A DNA stretch of 64,000 nt from Rebecca billardiae RCC1528 (GCA_965240325.2 OZ251232.1:372001-436000); one strand, 5' to 3'; positions 1 to 9,133 are shown, numbered from the stretch's first letter. Numbers and translations: made by a program. Notes: generated by a model not told the origin, from the letters alone.

Positions 1-373
1 GCTCTCCGCCCACTCGCTCCGCGCCAATCTCAGCGGCTGCCTCGAACGTCTGCACGGCGCGCAGCAGCTGCCAGGCGCGCCGACGGGCGGCTGAGTTGGC
101 CTGCTCCGCGCTGACGTGCTCCGGTCGCATCCCCGCAGGCGGATCGGGCTCGGCGAGCGCGTCGTTGGCCAGTGAGAACAGGTTGACGGTCGAGAGCAGC
201 GTCTCCGCGCCGAGATCGCTCTCGGCAAAGCGCCCGGGCAGCCAGTACGTGCCCGCGCGCAGCGCCGTCTCGAGCCAGTCGAACGTCTCCCGATGGCCCC
301 GAACGAGCTCGCGCCAAGAGCGCAGCACTGCGGGGCCGACAGCGCGCGGTGCGTCATCCTCACGACCATCCAT
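1..373 (-). CDS. PEX16: PEX16 peroxisomal membrane biogenesis protein, N-terminal part (runs off left edge)
   Basis: PEX16 is a peroxisomal membrane protein that acts with PEX3 and PEX19 in inserting peroxisomal membrane proteins. The frame starts at the ATG read at 373-371 and stays open to base 1, giving about 124 residues. The segment around residues 18-70 carries the family pattern: W-R-E-L-V near the start, then the YWLPGRFAESDL block, then an LFSLANDAL block, which match the LLxGRFADS and NLLVLLND region of the family. Near the window edge, WQLLRAVQTFEAAAEIGAER matches the family block with VFMEMGA. The remaining C-terminal part lies outside the window. It is head to head with the SGNH gene at 517, leaving 143 bases between start codons. 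Seen: the motifs. Inferred: the assignment, by recalled similarity. Confidence 0.8.
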   Translation of the reverse strand, partial: MDGREDDAPRAVGPAVLRSWRELVRGHRETFDWLETALRAGTYWLPGRFAESDLGAETLLSTVNLFSLANDALAEPDPPAGMRPEHVSAEQANSAARRRAWQLLRAVQTFEAAAEIGAERVGGE

Positions 374-516
374 GGCAGCTGCTGCCGTCGTAAGTCGTTC
401 GGATCTCTTGGCCGCGGACGTTCGAGGCGGTGCAAGGCCGCCGCGTGAACAGATTTCCGCGGCAGCAACGACGACAGCTTCGCGAGAGAGTGCGGCGCGT
501 CGCGCGCGCCGACGGC
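374..516. promoter_or_regulatory. Shared intergenic region of the PEX16/SGNH divergent pair
   Basis: Only 143 bases separate the two divergent ATG codons, so the two promoters must overlap or share elements. No TATA box is obvious. The alternative is that the SGNH gene uses a GTG-like or upstream start; the open frame reaches back to 430, but ATG 517 is the first methionine. Confidence 0.35.
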
Positions 517-3048
517 ATGAAGATCCAGCATGGCGTCGCCGCCGCAGTCGGCCTGATGGCCGGCATCATGGTGGCTGCGCTCATCCGGGAGAGCGCTTCG
601 GGCCCGCCCCTCGACGCAGCGCGCGACGTGCGCGGCACGAGCGCGGCTGTGAAGCCAACTGATGCGCTCGGCGCGCCGGCCGCGCCGCGCATGGACGTGC
701 CTACTGAGCGCACGCGTGCCGACCCGGCTCCTGCGGTCGATGCCACGCCCATCATACCCGCCCCTACGCCCGAGCCCGTGCGCGACGAGCCCGTGCGGCG
801 CGCCGCCAGCCCGCCGCGAGGCTTTGCACAGCGCGCGCGCACACAGCGCGGGGCGCACCGTGTGCCTTTCCTTGTCGAGCCCGCGGCCGGGGCGACGGGC
901 GCAGGCCCGGTGGCGGAGAGCGCGCGCACGGGTACCTCTGATCACGCCGGCGCCAAGCATCCGCCGCGGCAACCGGCGCCGACGTCGGTGGCGCCCACGC
1001 CGGCGCGTGCGGCCGCGGCCGACGCAGCCGCGGCCCCGCGCGCGGATCCGCGCCCGGCGCCCGCGTCGCCCTCGAGGGCGGCGGCGTCGGTGGCATCGGG
1101 CGGCGACGCGGCGGCGGGTGGCGCGGCGGCACCGAACGGCACGCGCGTGCCCGACGCGTGCGCCCTGCGCTGGCGCCCGGGCCTCGTGCCGCGCATCCGG
1201 CCGCCAGAGGATGCCAACCTGTCCGCGTGGTCACACTCGGCGGGCGCGGGCCGCGAGCGGCTCGACCGCTTCTTCGCGAAGCTGCTCAGCGGGCAGAACG
1301 TGACGGTGTACTTTCTGGGCGAGTCGGTCACGCGCGGCACCGGCGCCGACCACCAGTGCGTCACCTGCTCCGCGCCGCCGCCGCAGCCGGGGCGGCACGC
1401 CTGGATCAACCAGAGTGCCATCGACGCGGGCGCGCTCGGCGCGCACTACGCGGCCGCAGGCGCGCGCGGCGCGGGCGCGAGCTGGCCGTGCGCGGCGGAG
1501 GAGGCGGAGCGGGACACGTACGAGCGGTGCGCGAGCGCGCGCCGCCGGCGCGGCGCGCCGCCGCCGCCCGCCGACGCGGCGTCGGAGGCGCGCGCGCGCG
1601 CGTGCGAGGCTGTGGAGCGCGTGTGCTTCCCCCGCAACTCGTGGCGCTGTCTCGTGCTGCACTGGCTGCAGCACGCGTTCCCCGGCCAGGTGACGATGCG
1701 CACGTCGGCGAAGCCGCTGCTCTTCATGGCGTCGTGCTTCGCGCGCGCGCTCGACGGCGTCGACCTCGTCGTGCACGAGTACGCCGTCAACGGCGGCGGG
1801 CGGATGCTCTGCCTGCAGGAGCGCGTGCTGCGCGCGGCGCTGCTCGGACCGGGGCTGCCGGCCGTGCTGATGCTGCTGTGGATCCCGAAGCACTTCCGGC
1901 CCGCGCCGCCGCGCACGGTGCTGACGGACGTGCAGGACGCGCTCGGCGAGCTGGGCGACCACTACGAGCTGCCCACGCTGCGCATGGCCAAGGCGTTCAG
2001 CGCGCCCTGCCCGAGCGCGAGCGCGGCCGTGCTGCGCTCGTCGCGCACGGGCGCGGGCGCGGGCTGGTGCTACGGGCGCAACGCGAGCCGCGGCGGCGAG
2101 GACGGCCTGCTGCACGGCGACATGTACCACCCGAACACGGACGGGCACGCGTTCTTCGCCGCGCACGTGCTCGAGCTGCTCGAGCGCTCCGCGACCAACG
2201 CGCAGCGCGGCTGGGCGTACGCGGCGAGCGACGGCGCGGCGGCGGCGCGCGCGGCGCCGCGCGCACTCAGCGCGCGCGCGCGCCGCATGCCGACGCCGCT
2301 GCACGAGCTCAACCGCGGGCTCGACTCGAGCGCGGAGGGCGGGCGCAACCTGTGCGTCGGCGTGGACGAGATGGAGTCGCTCGCCACGCGGAACGTCGGC
2401 TGGGCGCGCGTGCAGGAGCTCACCGCCTCCAACATCCGCCGGCTGCCCGCGCTGCAGACAGACGCGCTCGGCTCGTCCATCGAGTGGACCCTCGACGTGC
2501 GCGGCGTCGCGTGGCTGATCGTCACGTACATGCAGTCGTACGCGGGGTTTGGCGCGGCGGAGGTGCGGTGCGTGTCGGGGTGCGCGTGCGCGATGCACGC
2601 GGCGCAGGCGTCCGCCGACGTCGACGGCGTCGCCGCCGAGCTCCCCGGCCACGCCGGCGTGAACGTGAACGTGATCAACGCGACCAGCGCGCGCACGCGC
2701 ACGTCGGAGCCGCAGTGGCGCATCCTCGACGTGAGCGAGCACAGCGCCGCGTGCACGGTGCGCGTCACGACGGTGTCGCCGGGCAAGTTCAAGCTGATGC
2801 TGCTCTCGCTCGTGCGCGTCGCGCCCGTCGACGCCGCCGCGGGCACGCCGACGAGCCAGACCGGCGGCGGCGCGTCGCAGAGGGCGCTGCAGTGCTTCGG
2901 CGTGCACGACGACGCGAGCACCAAGCACGGCCACGGCATGGTCGCCGTCGGCGAGTCGGTCAACCTCGACCACTTCACGCTCGACGACTCGCGCTACTGG
3001 AACCGCAAGACGGCCGGGCCGGGCCTGGGCCGTAAGCGCCGCCGATAG
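517..3048 (+). CDS. Membrane-anchored SGNH/GDSL-type hydrolase-like protein
   Basis: An 843-residue protein. The ATG at 517 is the first methionine in an open frame and is followed at once by a hydrophobic stretch (about residues 6-23), which reads as a signal anchor, so the catalytic part is probably lumenal or secreted. Residues ~35-230 are Ala/Pro/Arg low complexity. The enzyme-like region begins near residue 240. Its motifs are a nucleophile block YFLGESVTRG (Ser about residue 270), a VVHEYAVN block, and GDMYHPNTDGH with Asp ~535 and His ~538, the usual C-terminal Asp-x-x-His pair of SGNH hydrolases. The C-terminal ~300 residues contain no domain I recognise. The substrate is unknown; algal members of this fold are often carbohydrate esterases or lipases. 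The long antisense open frames here are composition artefacts. Confidence 0.7.
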   Translation: MKIQHGVAAAVGLMAGIMVAALIRESASGPPLDAARDVRGTSAAVKPTDALGAPAAPRMDVPTERTRADPAPAVDATPIIPAPTPEPVRDEPVRRAASPPRGFAQRARTQRGAHRVPFLVEPAAGATGAGPVAESARTGTSDHAGAKHPPRQPAPTSVAPTPARAAAADAAAAPRADPRPAPASPSRAAASVASGGDAAAGGAAAPNGTRVPDACALRWRPGLVPRIRPPEDANLSAWSHSAGAGRERLDRFFAKLLSGQNVTVYFLGESVTRGTGADHQCVTCSAPPPQPGRHAWINQSAIDAGALGAHYAAAGARGAGASWPCAAEEAERDTYERCASARRRRGAPPPPADAASEARARACEAVERVCFPRNSWRCLVLHWLQHAFPGQVTMRTSAKPLLFMASCFARALDGVDLVVHEYAVNGGGRMLCLQERVLRAALLGPGLPAVLMLLWIPKHFRPAPPRTVLTDVQDALGELGDHYELPTLRMAKAFSAPCPSASAAVLRSSRTGAGAGWCYGRNASRGGEDGLLHGDMYHPNTDGHAFFAAHVLELLERSATNAQRGWAYAASDGAAAARAAPRALSARARRMPTPLHELNRGLDSSAEGGRNLCVGVDEMESLATRNVGWARVQELTASNIRRLPALQTDALGSSIEWTLDVRGVAWLIVTYMQSYAGFGAAEVRCVSGCACAMHAAQASADVDGVAAELPGHAGVNVNVINATSARTRTSEPQWRILDVSEHSAACTVRVTTVSPGKFKLMLLSLVRVAPVDAAAGTPTSQTGGGASQRALQCFGVHDDASTKHGHGMVAVGESVNLDHFTLDDSRYWNRKTAGPGLGRKRRR

Positions 3049-3371
3049 CCGGCTCGGCCTCAGGCCAGGCGCGCGGCGCCATACATATCGGAGAGGCTGC
3101 GAGGCCCACTTTGATTGACGGTGCTTCAGGGCTCAGGCTCAGCCCGCTGTTCGGCGCCTCTTCGCCTGTTGCTGCCGCCGTTGCAGGTTGGCGGTCCGGT
3201 GTCACATGCACCATTATTCATCGGACGACCTTGTAGTTGTGACCCGCCAAGCCACTCCGCAGCAGTGGGCACGGACCGCGCGGTCCGTCTGAGCCTGACG
3301 ACACCGTGACCGCTGAGTGTCACTCATCACGCCTCATCACGGCATCACTCATGGCATCAGCATTATCAGTA

Positions 3372-3373
<2 letters not shown>

Positions 3374-3434
<61 letters not shown>

Positions 3435-3441
3435 TAGATAT

Positions 3442-3486
<45 letters not shown>

Positions 3487-3499
3487 GATAGATAGATAG
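3374..3499. repeat. Compound microsatellite (AT)n followed by (GATA)n
   Basis: Uninterrupted AT dinucleotides from about 3374 to 3432 pass directly into GATA tetranucleotides that run to about 3499 with a few interruptions. Confidence 0.95.
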
Positions 3500-4354
3500 T
3501 ATACAATAATAACCGTACCGACTAAACTAGACTACTACACTGCTCATGCTGTCGGGCCGACGACTCGGATGAGATTGAGCCGATGATGCCACGGGCGATG
3601 AGGTCGAGCCTGGACGGCCCGCCGACCGACCGGGCGGCGCGCAGCCGGACTCGCGCGGCTCTTCACTGGTATACTGTATATATGGTCCGCTTATATCGTC
3701 GTCGTTATTATTGATCATCAACATACTACTAACTGCTACTGCTACTGGCTGATGTGATACTTGACACTCAGAGTCAGACACTCTGATGCTGCTGCTGCTG
3801 CTCGGATCCTGTCAGAGGCGGAGCAGGCCGAGACCGCCGAGTCGGATATGACTGTAGCTAAGCTACATGATGTGAGTTCATCTCGGCGGAGCAGTAGTGA
3901 TGACGACTGACTACGCCGTGAGCGCGAGTTTCGTCGGCGTTACTGCTAGTGCTACTCGGACCGACCGACTGATGACTCCGGCGGGTGTATGGCTAGCTAC
4001 TCGACGCTACTCTCGAGGACTCTTCTCTCGTTTCTCGATCACAATCGTCTGCTCATGATGCAGTCAGCATCATCCGGACGAATAGGTCGAATCCGCGACG
4101 ATTCGCACCGAGTCTCCGTGGCTCCGCACCGTGTCTGAGTCTAATAGCTAGCATCACGCCGCCGCGCCGGGCTCTCCGTCTAGCGAGCCATCAGCGTCTA
4201 TTGCTGGCGCGGACTACTGTCTATATATATATCTACTGTCTGGCTCGATCTCGCCTCATCTGTCTGCTATGCCGTATGCGCAGTACTCACTACTCAGTAC
4301 TCAGCGCCGAGTACAGCGCACCGTGCAGACCGTCAGCATAACTACGATATATAT

Positions 4355-4390
4355 ATTAATTAATTAATTAATTAATTAATTAATTAATAA
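4355..4390. repeat. (TTAA)n microsatellite
   Basis: Eight or nine tandem copies of the self-complementary tetramer TTAA. Confidence 0.95.
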
Positions 4391-4479
4391 GAGAGAGTAG
4401 AGATGAGAGCCAGAGTATTGAGTAAGAGGCTCATCTCATCTCTCTCTCTATCGAGTATCGTCGTCTCTAAGAGAGATAG

Positions 4480-4605
4480 AGTGACGACGATAGAGATCTA
4501 TAGAGATAGAGACGATATAGCTAAGATAGTTCAAAGAGATATAGAGATAGAGATAGCGATAGAGATAGAGATAGAGATAGAGACTATAGAGATATAGATA
4601 GTATG
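4480..4605. repeat. GATAGA-type purine-rich simple repeat
   Basis: Imperfect hexamers of the type GAGATA/GATAGA; one strand is almost purely A, G and T. It ends about 20 bases before the stop codon of the EsV-1-7 repeat gene on the opposite strand. Confidence 0.85.
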
Positions 4606-4627
4606 GCATATGCCATATATCAATTGA

Positions 4628-6241
4628 TCAGGCCATGCGCGGCCGCACCCGCCTGGCCATCACCACAGGTCGTACACGCGACGGCGTCGTTACGATCGCG
4701 CTGGCTGTGACCAGAAACGGCAGCTGCGCCCGTGGCTGCCGCGCTGCCACAACGTCTGAGGCAGTGGCTGTGCTGCTGGTGCGCTTCCGCTGCCGCTTGG
4801 CGGCGCTCACTTGTTTGTTGCTCGTCATGTCTTGCTCCAGCCCACGCTTGTGCGCACCACTCCGAAGGCGCTTCATGCCGGCGAGCTTGTGCGCAGTGCA
4901 CCGGCTGGCGCGCGCGTCGCCGGGCATGCCGAAGTCAGGCACCTTGGTGCAGCTGGTGTGATCACACTTGGGGTGCTTCAAGTCGACCATGCCGGCCAGC
5001 TTGTGCGTAGCGCACCGGCTGGCGCGCGCGTCGCCGGGCATGCCGAACGCAGGCTGCTTGGTGCAGCCAGCGTGATCACATTTGCGGCTCACCACGTCGA
5101 CCATGCCGGCCAGCTTGTGCGCAGCGCACCGGCTGGCGCGCGCCTCGCCCGGCATGCCGAATGAAGGGCACTTGGTGCAGCCAGCGTGATCACATTTGCG
5201 GCTCACCACGTTGACCATGCCGGCCAGCTTGTGCGTAGCGCACCGGCTGGCGCGCGCGTCGCCCGGCATGCCGAACAAAGGCCGCGTGGTGCAGCCGGTG
5301 TGATCACACTTGCGGCTCATCACGTCGACCATGCCGGCCAGCATGTGCGCAGCGCACCGGCTGGCGCCCGCGTCACCCGGCATGCCGAATGAAGGCTGCG
5401 TGCTGCAGCCCGTATGATCACACTTGTGGGTCTTCACGCCAACCATGCCGGCCAGCTTGTGCGTAGCGCACCGGCTGGCGCGCGCGTCGCCCGGCATGCC
5501 GAAGTGAGGCCGCGTGGTGCAGCCGGTGTGATCACACTTGCGGCTCATCACGTCGACCATGCCGGCCAGCATGTGCGCAGCGCACCGGCTGGCGCGCGCG
5601 TCGCCGGGCATGCCGAAGTTAGGCACCTTGGTGCAGCTGGTGTGATCACACTTGGGGTGCTTCAAGTCGACCATGCCGGCCAGCTTGTGCGTAGCGCACC
5701 GGCTGGCGCGCGCGTCGCCCGGCATGCCGAAGTTAGGCACCTTGGTGCAGCTGGTGTGATCGCACTTGCGGCTCTTCACGTCGACCATGCCGGCCAGCTT
5801 GTGCGCAGCGCACCGGCTGGCGCGCGCGTTGCCGGGCATGCCGAATGAAGGCTGCTTGGTGCAGCCAGCGTGATCACACTTGCGGCTTCTCACGTTGACC
5901 ATGCCGGCCAGCATGTGCGCAGCGCACCGGCTGGCGCGCGCCTCGCCCGGCATGCCGAATGAAGGCCACTTGGTGCAGCTAGAGTGATCACACTTGCGGC
6001 TCTTCACGTCAACCATGCCAGCCAGCTTGTGCATAGCGCACCGGCTGGCGCGCGCCTCGCCCGGCATGCCGAATGAAGGGCACTTGGTGCAGCCAGCGTG
6101 ATCACACTTGTGGGTCTTCAGGTTGACCATGCCGGCCAGCTCGTTGCGCAGCCTGGCTGCCGACGTCTGTCGATCGGCAGTGATGAGTGATGAACACCTC
6201 CCCCGGTGGATGAACACGCCCGGCCGGGGCTGTGCGGCCAA
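4628..6241 (-). CDS. EsV-1-7 cysteine-rich repeat protein (11 tandem motifs)
   Basis: The frame encodes eleven consecutive 38-residue units. In each unit the cysteines and histidine are spaced C-x4-C-x16-C-x2-H, exactly the EsV-1-7 motif first named from Ectocarpus virus 1 and from the brown-alga regulator IMMEDIATE UPRIGHT. Each unit reads roughly LAGMVDVKSRKCDHTSCTKV then a FGMPGDARASRCAAHK tail. Units 5 and 11 share VDLKHP, and 6 and 8 share VDVMSR, which points to duplication of multi-unit blocks. The ~85-residue tail contains a basic AAKRQRKR stretch that could be a nuclear localisation signal. The frame opens at 6241 without an ATG; the first in-frame ATG (6130-6128) lies inside unit 1, so an upstream exon is likely and unresolved. 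Molecular role: unknown, possibly a small zinc-type fold. Confidence 0.75.
   Translation of the reverse strand: MAAQPRPGVFIHRGRCSSLITADRQTSAARLRNELAGMVNLKTHKCDHAGCTKCPSFGMPGEARASRCAMHKLAGMVDVKSRKCDHSSCTKWPSFGMPGEARASRCAAHMLAGMVNVRSRKCDHAGCTKQPSFGMPGNARASRCAAHKLAGMVDVKSRKCDHTSCTKVPNFGMPGDARASRCATHKLAGMVDLKHPKCDHTSCTKVPNFGMPGDARASRCAAHMLAGMVDVMSRKCDHTGCTTRPHFGMPGDARASRCATHKLAGMVGVKTHKCDHTGCSTQPSFGMPGDAGASRCAAHMLAGMVDVMSRKCDHTGCTTRPLFGMPGDARASRCATHKLAGMVNVVSRKCDHAGCTKCPSFGMPGEARASRCAAHKLAGMVDVVSRKCDHAGCTKQPAFGMPGDARASRCATHKLAGMVDLKHPKCDHTSCTKVPDFGMPGDARASRCTAHKLAGMKRLRSGAHKRGLEQDMTSNKQVSAAKRQRKRTSSTATASDVVAARQPRAQLPFLVTASAIVTTPSRVRPVVMARRVRPRMA
4886..6139 (-). repeat. 114-bp tandem repeat array (11 units) inside the EsV-1-7 gene
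   Basis: Eleven in-phase 114-bp units with very high nucleotide identity, including at third codon positions. This suggests recent expansion or gene conversion. Confidence 0.9.
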
Positions 6242-6533
6242 GGGCGCGAGCGATTCTCGTCGTCATTAGAAGGCGGTCGTACCCCCATACCAAAGGGCAT
6301 AGTAGCGCAGTACTGTATGGGGGTATCCATCAAGCAGGGAGTCGGCAAGCACGTCTTCGCTGCCACTGACGACGGAAGGACTCGCCTTGTGGACTCGCCC
6401 TCCCCGTGCGCCAGTGGAGCCGCGACCTCAGAACAGGACGATTTCCCTGCCGAGGCCCGAGGTACCGCCCTTGCCCGAGGGGTCTCCGTCCGGGCCTTTG
6501 GTTTGCTTGAACACACCCACCACCCAACCAACC

Positions 6534-8726
6534 GAGTGCACTCGAGCGAAATCGTGCCTGGCTAGGTGTCCCTCGGCACTGGGCGGCTAGGTGTGCGCCC
6601 GCACACCTAGCCAGGGCTGGCTAGGTGTCCGCCCATACCCTCGCGTCGTCAGAACTTTCGGAAACGAAAGTCGCGCCAAGGCGGCCCCGGTCTTCTCTCA
6701 CGGCGGCGCAAGGGGCGCGGGGGCGCTGGCTCGCGATCCGAAGGGCAGTCGCTCGCGACCTCGCTTGGGCGGCGGCAGCGGCGCTGTGGCATACTGTTTG
6801 CCACCCGCGCGGCTGTGTGCGATCGCGCGGTCCCGTTCGTCGCCACGCCGCGCGCGACCGTTCACGGCACAGTCTTTCCGCACTGTGAGCACCCCTTGCC
6901 AGCGCACGGCGGCGGAGAGCCCAGACAGCCCGTCACGCGCGCGACGTCCTTGTGGGGTGCGATGTACTCACACTAATGCTAGCATGCGCCTGCGTTTTGG
7001 TGAGCCTATTCAGCATCCAGACCACTCTCTACTGCTGCAAGATGAGTCATCGTCTGCCAATCGGTCAACGAGTCATGGACAGCGCAGCAGTCGTCCATGA
7101 TCCTCATGCCCACCCCGTGGGCAAGCGCGTGCCTCCGGGAACCCAAAGAACCTGGGTACATCGCACCCCACAAGGACGTCGCGCGCGTGACGGGCTGTCT
7201 GGGCTCTCCGCCGCCGTGCGCTGGCAAGGGGTGCTCACAGTGCGGAAAGACTGTGCCGTGAACGGTCGCGCGCGGCGTGGCGACGAACGGGACCGCGCGA
7301 TCGCACACAGCCGCGCGGGTGGCAAACAGTATGCCACAGCGCCGCTGCCGCCGCCCAAGCGAGGTCGCGAGCGACTGCCCTTCGGATCGCGAGCCAGCGC
7401 CCCCGCGCCCCTTGCGCCGCCGTGAGAGAAGACCGGGGCCGCCTTGGCGCGACTTTCGTTTCCGAAAGTTCTGACGACGCGAGGGTATGGGCGGACACCT
7501 AGCCAGCCCTGGCTAGGTGTGCGGGCGCACACCTAGCCGCCCAGTGCCGAGGGACACCTAGCCAGGCCAAGGGTAGTAAGGGTGAGCAACTCCGCTGGCG
7601 ACAGCCGCGGAGGTCGGTCGGGCTCTGTTTGCCTCGGCGCCCGGTGCGAGCGGAGCGGAGCGAGTACTATCAGCGGCGGAGGGCGCTGAGGCCGCGCACG
7701 GCGTGAGGCGCGGCGTCGGCCGAGTCCGTCTGCGGAGGATACGCGGCGCTCGGCCCGCTGCGCAGCAGTAGTGTGCCTCACTTTGCCCCGAGCGCCGTCC
7801 TCCGCGTCGCCTCCTTCCCGCCTTGGAGCAGCACGCATGTGCGCGCCGCCACCTCGAAGGCGGCACGGGCTTGCTCAGACGACCGCGCGCGCGTGGCGCG
7901 CGACTCGGTCGACTGCGCGCGCGCGCTGCCGCGGTGCAAGGTAGCGCCACCGCATACGCGCGCCGTGCCCGCGCGTGCCTTTGCTTACGGCCATCTCATG
8001 AGCGTAGTGCTCGTTTGTCTGCTTGCTCTCACGAATGGTTCGCTGTGCCTCACGCCAGCGCTCGTCGGTCGATCAGCGAGGTGTTGAGTGACATTGGATA
8101 CCCATGACGAAGGCCTAGCCGTGTGTATCCCTTCTCAGCACGAATGCAAGCGGACGCTATGGCTCCACATCGATGGTACCAACACTCACGCCGCTGTCTT
8201 TTCCAGCTTCACGTCACTCGGCACTAGTCGGATGCGCAAGCAGCATTAGACATGTGTGTGAGCTCGCACTCACGTCCGCGCACACGCTCTCGCAAGGCCA
8301 CGGCGCGCGTATGCGGTGGCGCTACCTTGCACCGCGGCAGCGCGCGCGCGCAGTCGACCGAGTCGCGCGCCACGCGCGCGCGGTCGTCTGAGCAAGCCCG
8401 TGCCGCCTTCGAGGTGGCGGCGCGCACATGCGTGCTGCTCCAAGGCGGGAAGGAGGCGACGCGGAGGACGGCGCTCGGGGCAAAGCGAGGCACACTACTG
8501 CTGCGCAGCGGGCCGAGCGCCGCGTATCCTCCGCAGACGGACTCGGCCGACGCCGCGCCTCACGCCGTGCGCGGCCTCAGCGCCCTCCGCCGCTGATAGT
8601 ACTCGCTCCGCTCCGCCGCACCGGGCGCCGAGGCAAACAGAGCCCGATGGACCTCCGCGGCTGTCGCCAGCGGAGTTGCTCACCCTTACTACCCTTGGCC
8701 AGGCACGATTTCGCTCGAGTGCACTC
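6534..8726. mobile_element. Foldback element 1 (long terminal inverted repeats), interrupted by element 2
   Basis: The left arm 6544-6967 is the reverse complement of 7156-7566 joined to 8704-8716, i.e. 424 bp on each side once element 2 is removed, around a 188-bp unique centre (6968-7155). The element is bounded by the 10-mer GAGTGCACTC at 6534-6543 and 8717-8726. That 10-mer is itself a palindrome, so it may be a target duplication or the tip of the inverted repeat. The arms carry several copies of GGCTAGGTGT in both orientations, including one short hairpin near 6583-6610, as expected for subterminal binding sites. There is no transposase frame; the 140-170-residue open frames in the arms are mirror images of each other and are not genes. 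Confidence 0.85.
7562..8703. mobile_element. Foldback element 2, inserted in the right arm of element 1, with 5-bp TSD
   Basis: The termini CCAAGGG (7567) and CCCTTGG (ending 8698) are flanked by a direct CCAGG on both sides (7562-7566 and 8699-8703). The arms, about 401 bp (7567-7967 and 8299-8698), are nearly identical; small differences occur near 7610-7660 versus the mate. The centre (7968-8298) is unique and non-coding. Removing the element and one CCAGG restores an uninterrupted arm of element 1, which fixes the order of insertion. Confidence 0.9.
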
Positions 8727-8757
8727 CAGGGCTCAAAGATCCGGTGCTCGGTACGCG

Positions 8758-8796
8758 TACCGGTGCACCGGCGCCGCAGGCGCCGGTGCACCGGTA
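8758..8796. repeat. Perfect 18-bp hairpin rich in ACCGGT
   Basis: The arms 8758-8775 and 8779-8796 are exact reverse complements around a GCA loop. Further ACCGGT copies continue to 8806 and recur at 9083-9136. Confidence 0.85.
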
Positions 8797-8810
8797 CACC
8801 GGTGCGCGCA

Positions 8811-8885
8811 CCGCGGGGGGGTCCGGGGGGGTGTCCCCCCCGGGGCCCCGCCGGCCCGACCCGAGGCGAAGAAATTTTTTGGGCC
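8811..8885 (+). repeat. Dispersed GC-rich repeat ending in GAGGCGAAGAAATTT (copy A)
   Basis: Runs of G and C, with a self-complementary CCCCGGGGCCCC-type core, end in GAGGCGAAGAAATTT. The same arrangement occurs in the opposite orientation at 43745-43825. Confidence 0.5.
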
Positions 8886-9133
8886 TATTTACTGATAGAA
8901 ACTGCCCAAATATTGGACGAAATTGGTCATTCCGTCGGACCGGCTGACCTTGACCTTGTCACTTGTCTGTCTTGTGTCCGCAGTGGGCGTGGTCCTGCCT
9001 CCGTCTCCGACGGGCCCGCCTGACCTGCACAGGCCAGTGCGGCCACTGTGGTCCGGGCGCACACGACCCCTCCCGGACTCTCACCGGTGCGCGGCACACC
9101 GGTACGTACCGGTACGGTATTTACCGGTGTCCG

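Larger units (their letters stand above)
3049..4627. other. Intergenic spacer rich in microsatellites
   Basis: No gene is supported here. GC content falls well below that of the flanking genes. The stretch holds three simple-sequence blocks annotated separately and many short stop-rich frames. Confidence 0.6.

Noticed and set aside
1231-2973. Long minus-strand frame (580 codons) opposite the SGNH gene
   Set aside because: Arg/His/Ala-rich mirror sequence without motifs; the plus strand carries the SGNH blocks.
6591-7532. Two identical 'proteins' on opposite strands (MCARTPSQGWLGV...)
   Set aside because: They are the two arms of foldback element 1 read in mirror image, not duplicated genes.
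6534-8726. The 29-bp inverted repeat 6534-6562 / 8698-8726 as the ends of one separate 2.2-kb transposon
   Set aside because: It is explained more simply as the tips of element 1's arms split by the insertion of element 2.
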